Shown piece after piece: positions 12,495 to 13,310 of a DNA stretch of 13,310 bases. The position numbers and the translations under genes were made by a program. Source of the stretch: Actinomycetes bacterium (lineage in GTDB: Bacteria > Actinomycetota > Acidimicrobiia > Acidimicrobiales > RAAP-2); the NCBI GenBank assembly GCA_021850345.1, contig JAJZMN010000028.1:1-13310 (forward strand), read 5' to 3'. The notes beneath the pieces are model-generated. The model had not been told where the DNA came from and made no database searches. It worked only from the letters and a program-made list of their open reading frames with translations. Position 1 is the first letter of the stretch. Each line of letters opens with the position of its first letter.

Positions 12495-13310
12495 GTGAGA
12501 GGGTCGAAGCGGCGGTTGCCGAGTGGAGCCTGGGAGCTCAGGGTCTCCCTTGGCCGGGATCCGGTAAGCGGCGGGTACCGGCGACTCTCGAAGACCTTCC
12601 ACGGCACGGCCCGCCAGGCCGACGAAGCCCTTCGAGAGCTGATCGGCCGGCAGGCGCCGGATGCCACCGGCGCCGGCGCCACGCTCGGGCAGCTCCTCGA
12701 CGAGTGGTTGGCGGAGGGGGAGCGGCTCGACCTCTCGCCGACGACGCTACGCACGTACCGGGCCCAGATCGACCGCACGATCCGGCCAAGGCTCGGCAAG
12801 GTGCCGCTCGTTTCGCTCACCTCCAAGCACTTGGACGACCTGTACCGAAGTCTGAAGGCTGCCGGGCTGTCGCCCAAGACGATCCGGAACTACCACGCCA
12901 TCCTCTCAGCCGCTCTTCATCAGGCCGTCCGGTGGGGATGGATCGGGACCAACGTCGGAGAGCGGGCGAAGCCGCCGCGGATCTCGCAGCGCAGGGTCGA
13001 GGCACCCACGACCGAGACGGTGCGGGCAGTTATCGAAGAGGCGGAGAGTCGAGACCCCCGACAGGCGCCGCTCCTCATGCTCGCCGCACTGACTGGCATG
13101 CGCCGAGGCGAGCTGTGCGCGCTGCGGTGGTCTGACGTCGACCTCGAGCGCGGAGTGATCGAGGTCTCACGATCGGTTGCCGTCGTCCCGGGTGGGATCC
13201 TCGAGAAGGGGACCAAGACTCACCAGGCACGCCGTGTCGCCCTCGACCCAGTGGGTGTTGCGCTGCTCATCCAGCACGGGACGCGCATCGCCTCGTGGGC
13301 GAACAAAGTC
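12495..13310 (+). CDS. Site-specific tyrosine integrase, 3' end outside window
   Basis: The first 272 residues of a phage- or ICE-type tyrosine recombinase that joins the element to the tRNA-fMet site. Residues 1-50 form the AP2-like arm-binding domain (WELRVSLGRDPVSGGYRRLSKTF region; FHGTARQADEAL). Residues 62-155 form the SAM-like core-binding domain (LSPTTLRTYRAQI, LSPKTIRNYHAILSAAL), and the catalytic domain begins near 170. Catalytic R203 is visible in ALTGMRRGEL, and the beta-hairpin lysine is probably K241 in GTKTHQARRVAL. The HxxR and Tyr motifs lie beyond the window. The GTG at 12495 is chosen because VRGSKRR leads directly into the arm-binding fold and a TACGAT box precedes it. The frame is open with no defect to the window end. 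Length to come is probably about 100-130 residues. Confidence 0.93.
   Translation, partial: MRGSKRRLPSGAWELRVSLGRDPVSGGYRRLSKTFHGTARQADEALRELIGRQAPDATGAGATLGQLLDEWLAEGERLDLSPTTLRTYRAQIDRTIRPRLGKVPLVSLTSKHLDDLYRSLKAAGLSPKTIRNYHAILSAALHQAVRWGWIGTNVGERAKPPRISQRRVEAPTTETVRAVIEEAESRDPRQAPLLMLAALTGMRRGELCALRWSDVDLERGVIEVSRSVAVVPGGILEKGTKTHQARRVALDPVGVALLIQHGTRIASWANKV

Overview
The window comes from a very GC-rich actinobacterial chromosome. A WhiB regulator, a UPF0182 protein, a YlbL-type Lon-like protease, a DUF2342 zincin-like protein, WRHPSEL-type PDZ proteins and start codons placed directly after TANNNT boxes together indicate Actinobacteria. MreB, and small proteins I associate with the class Acidimicrobiia, make that class the best guess, but this is inference without a database search.

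Layout. (1) Positions 1-1060, minus strand: a glutamate formimidoyltransferase-like gene cut by the window edge, preceded by a WhiB-family gene. (2) 1061-1206: a divergent control region with a 9-bp inverted repeat, then a small plus-strand unknown gene (1207-1488). (3) 1543-3877, minus strand: a DUF2342 (zincin-like) protein and, upstream of it, a membrane-anchored HtrA-like protein with a PDZ domain whose catalytic triad is entirely replaced. (4) 3878-3943: a compact divergent promoter region, then an orphan mreB (plus), convergent with a small HEAT-repeat gene (minus). (5) 5606-12231, plus strand: a YlbL-like PDZ/Lon-type protease, a DivIVA-domain protein with a phage-Mu-gpF-like C-terminus, a 1008-residue UPF0182 membrane protein and a 91-residue helical protein. 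(6) 12307-12383: initiator tRNA-fMet with its terminator, followed immediately by a tyrosine integrase that runs off the window. This marks the edge of an integrated element using the tRNA gene as attachment site.

Working together. DUF2342, the YlbL-like protease and UPF0182 are, as I recall, also neighbours in mycobacteria (Rv3193c-Rv3195), so regions 3-5 look like a conserved envelope-related neighbourhood. Here it has additional members: a pseudo-HtrA, MreB, a HEAT protein and a DivIVA fusion. MreB and DivIVA both organise cell-wall growth. A shared role in envelope growth or quality control is plausible but inferred.

The most unusual item is the DivIVA-MuF fusion (6849-8804). It joins a polar/division scaffold domain and a long coiled coil to a Cys/His-rich tail that resembles phage minor head proteins, and it sits in an otherwise housekeeping cluster. 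No gene-free stretch longer than 300 bases occurs.
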